Part shown: positions 8,546 through 17,036 of the stretch, in pieces
Position numbering within the stretch: position 1 is the stretch's first letter
Layout of the letters: every line of letters begins with the position of its first letter
Origin: Bacteroidales bacterium
GTDB taxonomy: Bacteria > Bacteroidota > Bacteroidia > Bacteroidales > UBA1402
Direction: 5' to 3'
Assembly: GCA_017468435.1 (NCBI GenBank)
Contig: JAFUIP010000007.1
Location: 1-33,761, forward strand
DNA length: 33,761 nt
Program-made: the position numbers and the translations under genes
Notes under the pieces: generated by a model
What the model was told of the DNA's origin: nothing
Database searches by the model: none
Seen by the model: the letters and a program-made list of their open reading frames with translations, nothing else

Positions 8546-9810
8546 AAACATTGGAAATCATGTCGCCCGTAGGCTCGTATGAGTCTTTGCAGGCAGCTTT
8601 TCAGGCAGGAACCGATTCCGTTTATTTTGGCGTGGAAGCCTTGAATATGCGTTCGCATTCTTCGGCCAATTTTACCATTGAAGACCTTAAACAGATTGCG
8701 GCGCTTTGTCACGAGAAAGACGTAAAGTGTTATCTGACAGTGAATACCGTGCTCTACGACGGTGATTTGCCTACCATGAGAAACATTATCGATGCCGCCG
8801 TGCAAGCCAAGATTTCTGCCATTATCGCCTGCGATGTGGCCGCCATGCAATATGCATTCTCGCGCGGCATGGAAGTGCATTTGTCAACCCAGTTGAATAT
8901 TTCCAACGTAGAGGCCCTGAAGTTTTACGCCCAGTTTGCCGATGTGGTGGTGTTGGCCCGCGAGTTGAACCTCGATCAGGTGGCCGAGATTTCCCGACAG
9001 ATTCAAGCCCAAGATATTCGTGGACCGAAAGGCGATCTGGTTCGCATAGAAATGTTTTGTCATGGAGCGCTTTGTGTGTCGATTTCCGGAAAATGCTACA
9101 TGAGTCTGCACGAAATGAACGCTTCGGCCAACCGCGGTGCCTGTATGCAAGTCTGTCGTCGAGCCTACAGCGTGAAGGACATAGAAACCGGCAGCGACAT
9201 TGAACTGACGGTAGATAATCAATATATTCTTTCGCCTAAGGATTTGAAAACCATTCATTTCATCAACAAGATGATAGACGCCGGTGTCAGCGTTTTCAAG
9301 ATTGAAGGGCGTGCCCGCGGTCCGGAATATGTCTATACGGTGGCCAATTGTTATCGCCAAGCCATCGATGCCTATCGTCAAGGAGAATTCTCCAAGGAAA
9401 ACGAAGATGCCATGGCCGAAAAGATTGCTGCTTGGGACGAACGTCTGGCGCGTGTCTTCAACCGTGGTTTCTGGAACGGCTATTATTTGGGACAACGTTT
9501 GGGCGAGTGGTCGCATCGTTATGGTTCTTCGGCCACGACTCGAAAAGTACGTATCGGCAAGGGAACCAATTATTTCTCTCGTTTGGGCGTGGCCGAATTT
9601 CAGCTGGAAAGCTTCGACCTTCGCGTGGGCGATGAGATACTGGTGACCGGGCCTACCACCGGTGTTATCGAAGCTATCGTTTCTGAAATCCGTCTCGACG
9701 ATAAATCGGTGGAAGTGGCCAAAAAAGGCGACAGGATTTCTATTCCATTGCCTCAAAAAGTAAGAGCTTCCGATTCTCTATACAAAATAGTGAAAGTTGA
9801 AGCCGAATAA
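8542..9810 (+). CDS. U32-family protein, TrhP/RlhA-like RNA hydroxylation factor
   Basis: Member of the U32 'peptidase' family, 422 residues. The PROSITE-type signature is visible as EMFCHGALCVSISGKCYMS (170-188), and the cysteines 173, 178, 185, 201 and 205 are the sort that bind iron-sulfur in this family. Characterised relatives in E. coli (TrhP/YegQ and RlhA) support 5-hydroxylation of uridine or cytidine in tRNA or 23S rRNA using prephenate, rather than proteolysis. I infer a TrhP-like tRNA role because dusB lies upstream in the same run. The ATG at 8542 overlaps the GH28 stop (ATGA); an in-frame reading from 8521 would run deeper into that gene. A C-terminal beta-rich domain (about 330-420) follows. 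Confidence 0.85.
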   Translation: MKTLEIMSPVGSYESLQAAFQAGTDSVYFGVEALNMRSHSSANFTIEDLKQIAALCHEKDVKCYLTVNTVLYDGDLPTMRNIIDAAVQAKISAIIACDVAAMQYAFSRGMEVHLSTQLNISNVEALKFYAQFADVVVLARELNLDQVAEISRQIQAQDIRGPKGDLVRIEMFCHGALCVSISGKCYMSLHEMNASANRGACMQVCRRAYSVKDIETGSDIELTVDNQYILSPKDLKTIHFINKMIDAGVSVFKIEGRARGPEYVYTVANCYRQAIDAYRQGEFSKENEDAMAEKIAAWDERLARVFNRGFWNGYYLGQRLGEWSHRYGSSATTRKVRIGKGTNYFSRLGVAEFQLESFDLRVGDEILVTGPTTGVIEAIVSEIRLDDKSVEVAKKGDRISIPLPQKVRASDSLYKIVKVEAE

Positions 9811-9865
9811 TCAAGCTTTTTTCGTAAATTCGCGCGTTTTTTCTTCAAAATTAAATGGATAAAGT

Positions 9866-11548
9866 ATGACAAGTGTTGCCATTATTTCTTCTATCCTGAC
9901 TTTGATTGCAGGTGTGGGTGTTTTTCTGATTGCATGTCAGATGTTGAGTAATAGCCTGGAATCGGCAGGTTCAAACAAGTTGAAGTCATTGTTCTCCAAA
10001 GCTTCCAGCAATCGTTGGTTGGGCGTGGGTATCGGTACGGTGGGAACGGCTGCTATCCAAAGCTCAAGTGCTGTGACTGTGATGGTTATCGGTTTTGTGA
10101 ACGCCGGTATTCTCTCTTTGGCACAGGCTGCTACCGTTATTTATGGTGCTAACATCGGTACCACGGTGACGGCCCAGATCGTGGCTTTGGGTATGTCTGG
10201 AAAGAGTGCCATTTCTACCTCTTTGATGTTTTCGACATTGACCGGTATAGGAGCCTTTATTTCGCTTTTTGCCAAGCAAGATATGGCCAAGAAAATAGGT
10301 GGTGTCCTAACAGGTTTTGGTATGCTTTTCGTCGGTTTGGCCATGATGAGCGGAGCGATGAAGGAGTTTTCACAATTGGATTCTGTAAAGGTTTTCTTGT
10401 CAAGCTTCCAGAACCCGATTGTATTGGTGCTGATGGGTGCTTTGCTCACTGCGCTTATACAGAGTTCTTCGGTAATGACTTCTATTGCTCTTACCATGGT
10501 GGTGACGGGTTTGGTCAACCTCGAACAAGGTATTTATATTTCCATGGGTTCCAATATCGGTACCTGTGTGTCTGCCTTGATGGCTTGTATGGCCAGCGGA
10601 CGTAATGCCAAGCGTGCTGCTTTGATCCACTTGTTTTTCAATATAAGCGGTGTGATAATCTTCTTGATTGCCGGCATGTTCATGTCTATGTTCACGGGAG
10701 GTTCGCTCACTTATGGTTCTATCTTTGAATGGATGTTCCCCGGTGCTCCGCAAATCCAGTTGGCTATGTTCCACACCATTTTCAATGTAATTACCGTGCT
10801 GATTGTATTGCCTTTGACTGGTGCACTGGTGCGTTTGGTTACTGCTATCTTGCCCGACAAATTCGAAGAAAACGATACCGAAGTTTTGCGCTTGCATTAT
10901 ATCGACGACAACATGTTGTCAACGCCTCCTATTGCTGTTGAACAGACCAAGATGGAAATCATCAATATGGCTGCCATTGCCAACAAGAACTTCAACCGCG
11001 CTTTGGATATTATCTGCAAACTCGATTTTGCCAAGGAAGAGAAATTCCGTCACGACGAACGCCAATTGAACTTCATCAACAAGAAACTTATCAACTTTGT
11101 GGTTCGCTTGTCAGAACTGCCACTTTCGGAATCCGACCATATTTATCTGGCTTCTACCTATCGCACCATTCGCGACTTGGAACGTATCGGTGACTACGCC
11201 GAAAATATCGTGGAATATGCTCAGACCATGCGCGATACGAATATGAAATTTTCTGACGATGCCGTTGAAGAAGTGGAAAAGATCCGCGAATTGATCAACC
11301 AATTGTACGAAAAGGTCATGTTGGCCTACAGCAATATCGATTTCGAAGCCTTGGGCGAAGCAAATGCTTTGGAAGAAAAGATCGACGAACTTACCGATGC
11401 CATGGAAGACAGCCACATCAAGCGTCTGAATATGGGTGTTTGCGGTTCGGAAGCCGGTGCTCAGTACCTGTCATTGTCGTCGAATGCCGAACGTATTGCC
11501 GACCACTTTATCAACGTGGGTAAAGTTATCAGAACATTAAAACATTAA
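9866..11548 (+). CDS. Na/Pi cotransporter family protein with PhoU-like domain
   Basis: Inner-membrane protein of 560 residues related to NptA and the SLC34 family, which couples sodium to phosphate uptake. The inverted-repeat transport core carries the paired signatures IQSSSAV (Gln65-Ser68) and IQSSSVM (Gln199 on), each in a hydrophobic hairpin, with about eight further hydrophobic segments to residue 330. From about 355 on there is a helical PhoU-like cytoplasmic domain with the typical TYRTIRDLERIGDYAENI and SSNAERIADHFINV repeats. The gap before it (9811-9865) has a TAAATTCG at 9825-9832 that may be a weak promoter. It is followed 20 bases later by leuS. Confidence 0.9.
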   Translation: MTSVAIISSILTLIAGVGVFLIACQMLSNSLESAGSNKLKSLFSKASSNRWLGVGIGTVGTAAIQSSSAVTVMVIGFVNAGILSLAQAATVIYGANIGTTVTAQIVALGMSGKSAISTSLMFSTLTGIGAFISLFAKQDMAKKIGGVLTGFGMLFVGLAMMSGAMKEFSQLDSVKVFLSSFQNPIVLVLMGALLTALIQSSSVMTSIALTMVVTGLVNLEQGIYISMGSNIGTCVSALMACMASGRNAKRAALIHLFFNISGVIIFLIAGMFMSMFTGGSLTYGSIFEWMFPGAPQIQLAMFHTIFNVITVLIVLPLTGALVRLVTAILPDKFEENDTEVLRLHYIDDNMLSTPPIAVEQTKMEIINMAAIANKNFNRALDIICKLDFAKEEKFRHDERQLNFINKKLINFVVRLSELPLSESDHIYLASTYRTIRDLERIGDYAENIVEYAQTMRDTNMKFSDDAVEEVEKIRELINQLYEKVMLAYSNIDFEALGEANALEEKIDELTDAMEDSHIKRLNMGVCGSEAGAQYLSLSSNAERIADHFINVGKVIRTLKH

Positions 11549-11568
11549 AAGTTATTACATAGCACATC

Positions 11569-14325
11569 ATGGAGTATAATTTTAAAGCTATTGAACAAAA
11601 ATGGCAAGCCGAGTGGATCAAGCGCGGCACCTATCGTGTGAAGGAGGACAGCAGTAAACCAAAATATTATGTTCTCGATATGTTTCCTTATCCTTCGGGA
11701 GCCGGTTTGCATGTGGGTCATCCGCTGGGTTACATTGCCTCTGATATTTTCTCTCGTTTCAAACGTTTGCAAGGATATAATGTGTTGCATCCCATGGGTT
11801 ACGACTCATACGGTTTGCCTGCCGAACAATATGCTATCCAGACGGGTCAGCATCCTGCGGTGACCACGGCCAAGAATATTGCCCGTTATCGCGAGCAACT
11901 CGACAAGATCGGATTCTGCTACGATTGGGACCGCGAAGTACGTACCTGTGAACCTGAATATTACAAGTGGACGCAGTGGGCATTTATCCAAATGTTCAAT
12001 CATTATTACGATAAATCGCTCGAAAAAGCTTGTCCCATCAGCGATTTGGTGGCTCGTTTCGAAGAAAAGGGAAGCGAAGGTTTGCAAGCTGCTTGCAGCG
12101 AGGAACTGACTTTCACGGCTGCTCAATGGAAGGCCTTCTCTCAAGAAGAACAACAACAAACCTTGATGAATTATCGTCTGGCTTATCTGGGCGATACCAT
12201 GGTGAACTGGTGTCCTAAGTTGGGTACCGTTTTGGCCAACGACGAAGTGAGCGAAGGTTTGTCCATCCGTGGCGGTTATCCTGTAGAACAGAAGATGATG
12301 CGTCAATGGTGTCTGCGCGTTTCGGCTTATGCACAGCGCTTGTTGGACGGACTCGATAAGATAGACTGGACGGAATCTTTGAAGGAAACCCAACGCAACT
12401 GGATTGGTCGCAGCGAAGGTTGCGAAGTGCAGTTCAAGGTGAAAGACAGCGACATGGAATTCACCATCTTCACCACCCGTGCCGATACGATGTTTGGTGT
12501 TACCTTCATGGTGTTGGCGCCCGAAAGCGAGCTGGTGGCAAGCTTGACAACGCCCGAACAGAAGGCCGAAGTAGATGCTTACTTGGACGCAGTGAAGAAG
12601 CGCACCGAGCGCGAACGTATTTCCGATCGTCGTGTAACGGGTGTTTTCTCAGGAAGTTACGCTATTAATCCTTTGAGTGGTGAAGCCGTTCCCGTTTGGA
12701 TCAGCGATTATGTGTTGGCCGGTTACGGTACGGGAGCCATTATGGCTGTGCCTGCGCACGATAGCCGTGACTACGCATTTGCCAAGCATTTCAACTTGCC
12801 CATCATTCCGCTTATCGAGGGTTGTGATGTGTCGGAAGAAAGTTTCGATGCCAAGGAAGGTATCATGATGAATTCCGGTTTCCTGAACGGACTCACTGTA
12901 AAAGAAGCCATTGCCAAGGCAAAAGAATATGTGTCAGAACATCATTTGGGTCGCGTCAAAGTGAACTTCCGTTTGCGCGATGCCATCTTCTCTCGTCAGC
13001 GTTATTGGGGCGAACCTTTCCCCGTATATTACAAGGACGGAATGCCTTACATGTTGGACGAAAGCCAATTGCCTTTGGAATTGCCCGAAATTTCCGATTT
13101 CAAACCCACCGCTCAAGGCGAGCCTCCATTGGGTCATGCTATCAATTGGCAGACGCCCGAAGGTTATCCCCTGGAATTGAACACCATGCCCGGTTTCGCC
13201 GGATCGTCGGCTTATTATCTGCGCTACATGGATCCTCACAACGACAAGGCGCTGGTTTCTAAGGAAGCCAACGAATATTGGCGACAGGTGGATTTGTATA
13301 TCGGTGGTACAGAGCACGCTACGGGTCACCTTATTTATAGCCGTTTCTGGAACAAATTCCTCTTCGACCTCGGTTGCATTTGCGAGGACGAACCCTTCAA
13401 GAAGTTGGTTAACCAAGGCATGATTCAAGGTCGTTCGAACTTCGTTTACAGAATCAAAGACACCAATACTTTTGTAACGCTTAGCAAGAAAGACCAATAC
13501 GATGTGACGCCCATTCACGTGGATGTAAACATTGTCAGCAACGATATCCTCGATGTGAACGCTTTCCGCGCCTGGAATCCTGAATATGCCACGGCCGAAT
13601 TTATTTTCGAAGACGGCAGTGAAAACTACGTTTGTGGTTGGGCTGTGGAAAAAATGTCCAAGTCTATGTTCAACGTGGTAAATCCCGATAATGTGGTTGA
13701 AAAATTCGGTGCCGATACCTTGCGTTTGTACGAAATGTTCCTTGGTCCGCTCGAAGCCTCTAAGCCTTGGGATACCAATGGTATAGACGGTGTGCATCGT
13801 TTCCTGCGCCGCGTGTGGAACCTCTGCGCTCACGGGGAAAGCTTCACTTTCAGCGACGAAGAAGCTACCAAAGCCGAACTCAAGAGCTTGCACAAGCTTA
13901 TTAAGAAACTCACTTGGGACATCGAACACTTCTCGTTCAACACGGCCGTGAGTGCTTTCATGATTTGCCTGAACGAATTGGGACGTTGCAACAAGCGCGC
14001 CATTCTGAAACCTTTCGTGACACTGTTGGCTCCTTTTGCTCCGCATATCAGCGAAGAAATCTGGCAAGCTCTGGGTCAGGAAGGTTCTGTTTGCGGTGCT
14101 CAATGGCCGCTTTGCGATGAATCTTATTTGGTAGAAGACAGCGTGGTGTACAGCATTTCCTTCAACGGAAAGACTCGTTTCTCTTTGGAATTCCCTGCTG
14201 ACGCCGATAACGAAACTATTCAAGCGACGGTTCTGGCTCACGAATCTACCCAAAAATGGATGGACGGCAAGCCGGCACGCAAGATTATCATCGTTCCGAA
14301 AAAGATTGTCAACATCGTGTTGTAA
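11569..14325 (+). CDS. leuS: leucyl-tRNA synthetase
   Basis: Class Ia aminoacyl-tRNA synthetase that charges tRNA-Leu, 918 residues. The HIGH motif is HVGH (48-51) within [15 protein letters not shown], and the KMSKS loop is exactly KMSKS (695-699). The CP1 editing domain lies between (about 220-420), with [18 protein letters not shown] and [21 protein letters not shown] segment after about residue 620 ([16 protein letters not shown] and following) precedes KMSKS. I take it to be the extra insertion of Bacteroidota LeuRS, which would fit the length above the E. coli size. An anticodon-binding helical domain and a C-terminal tail close the chain. It ends in a convergent junction with dprA that carries tandem repeats. 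Confidence 0.97.
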   Translation: MEYNFKAIEQKWQAEWIKRGTYRVKEDSSKPKYYVLDMFPYPSGAGLHVGHPLGYIASDIFSRFKRLQGYNVLHPMGYDSYGLPAEQYAIQTGQHPAVTTAKNIARYREQLDKIGFCYDWDREVRTCEPEYYKWTQWAFIQMFNHYYDKSLEKACPISDLVARFEEKGSEGLQAACSEELTFTAAQWKAFSQEEQQQTLMNYRLAYLGDTMVNWCPKLGTVLANDEVSEGLSIRGGYPVEQKMMRQWCLRVSAYAQRLLDGLDKIDWTESLKETQRNWIGRSEGCEVQFKVKDSDMEFTIFTTRADTMFGVTFMVLAPESELVASLTTPEQKAEVDAYLDAVKKRTERERISDRRVTGVFSGSYAINPLSGEAVPVWISDYVLAGYGTGAIMAVPAHDSRDYAFAKHFNLPIIPLIEGCDVSEESFDAKEGIMMNSGFLNGLTVKEAIAKAKEYVSEHHLGRVKVNFRLRDAIFSRQRYWGEPFPVYYKDGMPYMLDESQLPLELPEISDFKPTAQGEPPLGHAINWQTPEGYPLELNTMPGFAGSSAYYLRYMDPHNDKALVSKEANEYWRQVDLYIGGTEHATGHLIYSRFWNKFLFDLGCICEDEPFKKLVNQGMIQGRSNFVYRIKDTNTFVTLSKKDQYDVTPIHVDVNIVSNDILDVNAFRAWNPEYATAEFIFEDGSENYVCGWAVEKMSKSMFNVVNPDNVVEKFGADTLRLYEMFLGPLEASKPWDTNGIDGVHRFLRRVWNLCAHGESFTFSDEEATKAELKSLHKLIKKLTWDIEHFSFNTAVSAFMICLNELGRCNKRAILKPFVTLLAPFAPHISEEIWQALGQEGSVCGAQWPLCDESYLVEDSVVYSISFNGKTRFSLEFPADADNETIQATVLAHESTQKWMDGKPARKIIIVPKKIVNIVL

Positions 14326-14341
14326 CGACCGGCCCTCAATA

Positions 14342-14402
14342 CCCGCGCGGCGCTACCTCAACACCCCGGGCGGCGCTACCTCAAAATCCCGGGCGGCGCT
14401 GA
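14342..14402. repeat. 23-bp tandem repeat, three copies, at the leuS/dprA junction
   Basis: Units start at 14342, 14365 and 14388, a constant period of 23 bases. The shared core is CCCGGGCGGCGCTACCTCAA, with small changes in the first copy and a diverged end in the third. The third unit encodes the last codons of dprA (QRRPGF) and its stop is in the spacer just before it, so the array begins inside the coding end of dprA and runs toward the leuS stop. Confidence 0.8.
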
Positions 14403-15685
14403 TAAAGTCCGCCGGGTAGGCTGATGACCGCTTGCTTCATTTCCAAAAGCAGCAAGACAGACAACACTTCACCAATATTGCGAGCGCAAGACTCCTGATG
14501 CTGGGCAAGACTCAGTTCAAGCAGGTCTTGCGCTCCGTATTTTTTGTCGGGCTGCATCAGCGAAAACAGCGTCGCTTCTTCCGAGCTGAGTCCCTGCCCA
14601 GTTCTCGCGCAGGGTTCCTGTTCGGTTCTCGTGCAGAATTCCTGCCCGGCAAACAGACTTCCGCTGCCGGTGCTGCTGAATTTTCCGCTGCCGGCGCTGC
14701 TGAATTTTCCGCTGCCGGTGCTGCTGTCCGCCCTTCCGCCGGCCTTCCTTGCCCCGCCGGCTTTCGCGCTCGGTAGGTCCCAGTTCATTTCCCGGACAAT
14801 GTCTTCGGCCGATTCCACCAAGGTGGCCACTTGTTGCTTGATAATCAGATTACATCCACGGCTGTTGGCATCCACCGGCCGCCCAGGCAAGGCAAACACC
14901 TCACGATCGTAATCGCGAGCCATGCGCGCCGTAATGAGCGAGCCACCTTTCTCTGGCGATTCAATCACCAAACAAGCATCACAAAGCCCGGCCACGATGC
15001 GGTTGCGCTGCACGAAATTCGAACGATACGGCTCCGTGCCCGACGGAAATTCACTCAGCATGCCGCCACCCGACGAAATCATTTCCCTGGCCACCGCCCG
15101 ATGCTGCGATGGATACACATTGTCCAGCCCATGCGCCACCACCGCCAAAGTGGGCAACCCGCAAGCCAAGGCCTTTCTGTGCGCACAAACATCCACGCCA
15201 TAGGCCAATCCGCTCACAATGAGCAAGTCGGGAAAAACGCCCGCCAAGCTTGCAATCAGGTCTTCCGTTTGGCAACGCCCGTAGCTTGTCATTTTTCGCG
15301 TGCCCACCACCGACAAGATTTTGCCGGCTTCCAAATCTACATCGCCTTTCATGTAAAACAGCAAAGGCGCATCGGCACAAGCTTTCAGGCGCGAAGGGTA
15401 GTCCGCGTCTTCGTAAAAACAAATTTTCAGATGATACTTTTCGGCAAAGGCCAGCTCTTTTTCGGCGCGACGCAAGGCTTCTCCGCTACGCAAGTCGGTC
15501 AGAATTCTTTCAGGCAAAACCAAATGACTATCCTCGAAGCGGGAAGCCCAATCTTTTTCAAGCGTAGAAAACTTCCCTTCGAACAACAAAGACAAATCGC
15601 CTTGCAAGTATTTCATGAGTGGGCGGGCCGTTCCAATGCCCATGCGGGGCAGCATGCTCAATGCTACCTTATAAAGTGTTTTCAT
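14381..15685 (-). CDS. dprA: DNA-processing protein DprA
   Basis: Cytoplasmic protein that loads RecA on incoming single-stranded DNA during natural transformation, 434 residues from the ATG at 15685. An N-terminal helical segment (about 1-65) is followed by the Rossmann-like DprA domain with VVGTRKMTSYG, GLAYGVDVCAHRKAL, VVAHGLDNVYPSQH and SEFPSGTEPYRSNFVQRNRI. The C-terminal winged helix (about 375-434) is joined by a long low-complexity linker containing octapeptide repeats (SSTGSGKF, SSAGSGKF, SSTGSGSL) and a second repeat pair (QEFCTRTE, QEPCARTG). Such a linker is not part of the usual fold. A longer TTG- or GTG-started reading to 15742 would overlap the thioesterase gene. It is probably co-transcribed with that gene. 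Confidence 0.93.
   Translation of the reverse strand: MKTLYKVALSMLPRMGIGTARPLMKYLQGDLSLLFEGKFSTLEKDWASRFEDSHLVLPERILTDLRSGEALRRAEKELAFAEKYHLKICFYEDADYPSRLKACADAPLLFYMKGDVDLEAGKILSVVGTRKMTSYGRCQTEDLIASLAGVFPDLLIVSGLAYGVDVCAHRKALACGLPTLAVVAHGLDNVYPSQHRAVAREMISSGGGMLSEFPSGTEPYRSNFVQRNRIVAGLCDACLVIESPEKGGSLITARMARDYDREVFALPGRPVDANSRGCNLIIKQQVATLVESAEDIVREMNWDLPSAKAGGARKAGGRADSSTGSGKFSSAGSGKFSSTGSGSLFAGQEFCTRTEQEPCARTGQGLSSEEATLFSLMQPDKKYGAQDLLELSLAQHQESCARNIGEVLSVLLLLEMKQAVISLPGGLYQRRPGF
14601..14648. repeat. 24-bp tandem repeat, two copies, inside dprA
   Basis: Two adjacent 24-base units begin at 14601 and 14625, both starting GTTCTCG and sharing GCAG and TTCCTG at the same places. On the minus strand they encode the octapeptides QEFCTRTE and QEPCARTG in the DprA linker. 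The period is a multiple of three, so copy-number change would keep the frame. Confidence 0.65.
14661..14732. repeat. 24-bp tandem repeat, nearly three copies, inside dprA
   Basis: Units begin at 14661, 14685 and 14709 with the core CCGCTGCCGGTGCTGCTG; the first two are followed by AATTTT and the third diverges. They encode the octapeptide run SSTGSGKF, SSAGSGKF, SSTGSGSL on the minus strand. Divergence between units is one or two bases, which suggests recent expansion. Confidence 0.85.
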
Positions 15686-15716
15686 CGTATTATTCAAAAA
15701 ATCTTGCGCGCCGGGA

Positions 15717-16136
15717 TCAGAATACATCCGGCATACGTTCATGCAATTGCGCCATCAGTTCAGGACAATCTTTCGGACGTCCGTTCACCAAGGCCACGCA
15801 GACCACTTTTGCCATCACGCAAGTCTTTCCGCTCATTCTGTTCACGATTTCCTGTTCGAAAATCCAACGAATACCATCTTTCTTCAGGTTGATTCTGACC
15901 AGAAATTCGTCGCGGCTGCGCAAAGGCGTTTTGTAGTCAATTTCAATACGATAGACAATAAAGTCTATGCCCCTGTCGTGGTAGTCGGCAAAGCTGATGC
16001 CCACAGACAGCAGAAACTCATGGCGCGCATGCTCCAAATAATGTTGATAATTCGCATTGTTCACTACCCCTTGAATGTCGCATTCGTAGTCGCGCACCTT
16101 CATGGGCAGTTCGTACACATAATTCGTCAGACTCAT
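15717..16136 (-). CDS. acyl-CoA thioesterase, hotdog (4HBT/YbgC) family
   Basis: A 139-residue single hotdog domain. The 4HBT/YbgC active-site region reads DYECDIQGVVNNANYQHYLEHAR, where the aspartate of the DxxGVVNN motif is the expected catalytic residue. KTPLRSRDEFLVRINL and a C-terminal beta strand complete the fold. It probably hydrolyses acyl-CoA thioesters in the cytoplasm; chain length cannot be inferred. The ATG at 16136 is preferred because the extra residues of the longer reading (to 16196) are not hotdog-like and would cover the promoter at 16165. The gene lies 31 bases upstream of dprA on the same strand. Confidence 0.88.
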   Translation of the reverse strand: MSLTNYVYELPMKVRDYECDIQGVVNNANYQHYLEHARHEFLLSVGISFADYHDRGIDFIVYRIEIDYKTPLRSRDEFLVRINLKKDGIRWIFEQEIVNRMSGKTCVMAKVVCVALVNGRPKDCPELMAQLHERMPDVF

Positions 16137-16164
16137 CGGATATTGGTTTTTCGTCAACGTACCG

Positions 16165-16196
16165 CAAAGATAATGCATGAAGCACCCCCTTGTCAA
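16165..16196 (-). promoter_or_regulatory. promoter for thioesterase-dprA
   Basis: On the minus strand TATCTTTG (complement of 16165-16172) matches the -7 box, with CTTG about 21 bases upstream as a weak -33 element. The -7 box is 28 bases before the ATG at 16136. Confidence 0.5.
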
Positions 16197-16229
16197 GAGT
16201 TCGCTTCAAGTTTTTGAAGAAAGTTTTCG

Positions 16230-16595
16230 CTACATCATGCACACCCAACCAAATTTACGCGCCAACTCTTTGAGCAAGTGACGGTCGCGCACGGGAATGT
16301 TCAACTGCACGGTCTGGCTTGGTTCGTTGCGTCTGGCAATATTGGCCAGGTCGAGTTTGTATTGCGTTTGCATATTGAGCCAAATTTCGGCAGGAATGTC
16401 AAGCGCTTTTTCCAGGGCCTGCGCAACCTTCACCGAGATGGAGCGTTTTCCGTTGATAATCTCACACAACACAGAAGTTTTGATGCCGCTTTTCTCGGCC
16501 AGCTCCTTTTGCGTCATTTCTCTTTCAAGCAACTCATCTTTAATCATTTCGCCAGGATGAGTAGCAATAAACGGCGTGGTCATTTCTTTATTCAT
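16230..16595 (-). CDS. higA: HigA-family antitoxin-like HTH protein, no toxin neighbour
   Basis: A 121-residue XRE-type DNA-binding protein. The HigA signature is plain: THPGEMIKDELLEREMTQKE (12-31), then the helix-turn-helix LAEKSGIKTSVLCEIINGKR (32-51), and KALDIPAEIWLNMQTQYKLD (63-82). HigA proteins neutralise HigB RNase toxins and repress their own operon. Here no HigB-like gene is adjacent: upstream is 440 bases without a convincing gene and downstream is the thioesterase. It is therefore a solitary antitoxin-type repressor or the remnant of a lost pair. The C-terminal 38 residues after the HTH core include VRDRHLLKELARKF; part of its DNA is copied at 16765-16784. The ATG at 16583 is an alternative start. 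Confidence 0.85.
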   Translation of the reverse strand: MNKEMTTPFIATHPGEMIKDELLEREMTQKELAEKSGIKTSVLCEIINGKRSISVKVAQALEKALDIPAEIWLNMQTQYKLDLANIARRNEPSQTVQLNIPVRDRHLLKELARKFGWVCMM

Positions 16596-16608
16596 AATGT
16601 TTCGCAGG

Positions 16609-16642
16609 CAAAGATATTCTTTTATTTTTAAATATTCACAAA
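16609..16642 (-). promoter_or_regulatory. promoter for higA
   Basis: On the minus strand TATCTTTG (complement of 16609-16616) and TTTG (complement of 16639-16642) are separated by 22 bases. The -7 box is only 13 bases from the ATG at 16595, giving a very short leader. This could instead favour the second ATG at 16583. Confidence 0.55.
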
Positions 16643-17036
16643 AATGATAATAAATTCGCGATGTGTGAGTTGGTATGTGCATCAGCGCTTTTTGAAACTT
16701 TGATGTCGCAAAGATATTGATAATTTTATAAAGTTATTAAAAAATTAAAGATTTATTAATAATGTTGAGCAAGTGACGGTCGCGAGCACCGAGCGTCTTT
16801 TCAGCAGCCGAGAACTGTTTAACTTGCCGATATCGGCAAGAATCGCTATCTATGCCATCGTTTTCGGCAAAAAACTTGCCGATAGAGCAATGTTACGCAG
16901 ATTGCCTTGCGGCGCAAGATAATTACAAGGCTTTGTTGGATTACTTCAAGATTAAATATTAGGAGTATATCCCTTTTTCCAACAAAAAAACATTATCTTC
17001 GCTGCTTCGAAAGAGAACCATTATTTACATAGTATT
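16643..17036. other. 394-base gap between higA and nadB with palindromes and ORF remnants
   Basis: No convincing gene. From 16643 to 16764 the DNA is AT-rich. Bases 16765-16784 exactly repeat 20 bases of higA. Bases 16823-16882 hold four TTGCCGA sites in two inverted pairs. A plus-strand reading frame is open from 16777 to 16962; from its only ATG (16852) it would encode 36 residues ending NYKALLDYFKIKY, which looks like the tail of a real protein. The minus strand is also open here. The last 70 bases are presumably the nadB leader; TATCTTCG at 16994-17001 is a weak -7 candidate. I read the middle as decayed coding DNA, perhaps from a lost toxin-antitoxin or small regulatory gene. Confidence 0.5.
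16823..16882. repeat. inverted-repeat cluster with four TTGCCGA half-sites
   Basis: Bases 16823-16840 are a perfect 18-bp palindrome, CTTGCCGATATCGGCAAG. Bases 16864-16882 form a second inverted repeat, TCGGCAA and TTGCCGA around a 5-base spacer. The four half-sites run in the order forward, reverse, reverse, forward over 60 bases. The symmetry fits a dimeric repressor operator, though a mobile-element scar or stem-loop is possible. Confidence 0.75.

Noticed and set aside
14601..14732. CRISPR array in the dprA linker
   Set aside because: The units abut with no spacers and keep the reading frame, so they are coding tandem repeats.
16600..17036. A hidden HigB toxin gene
   Set aside because: No frame here reaches toxin length with HigB-like sequence; only short remnants are seen.
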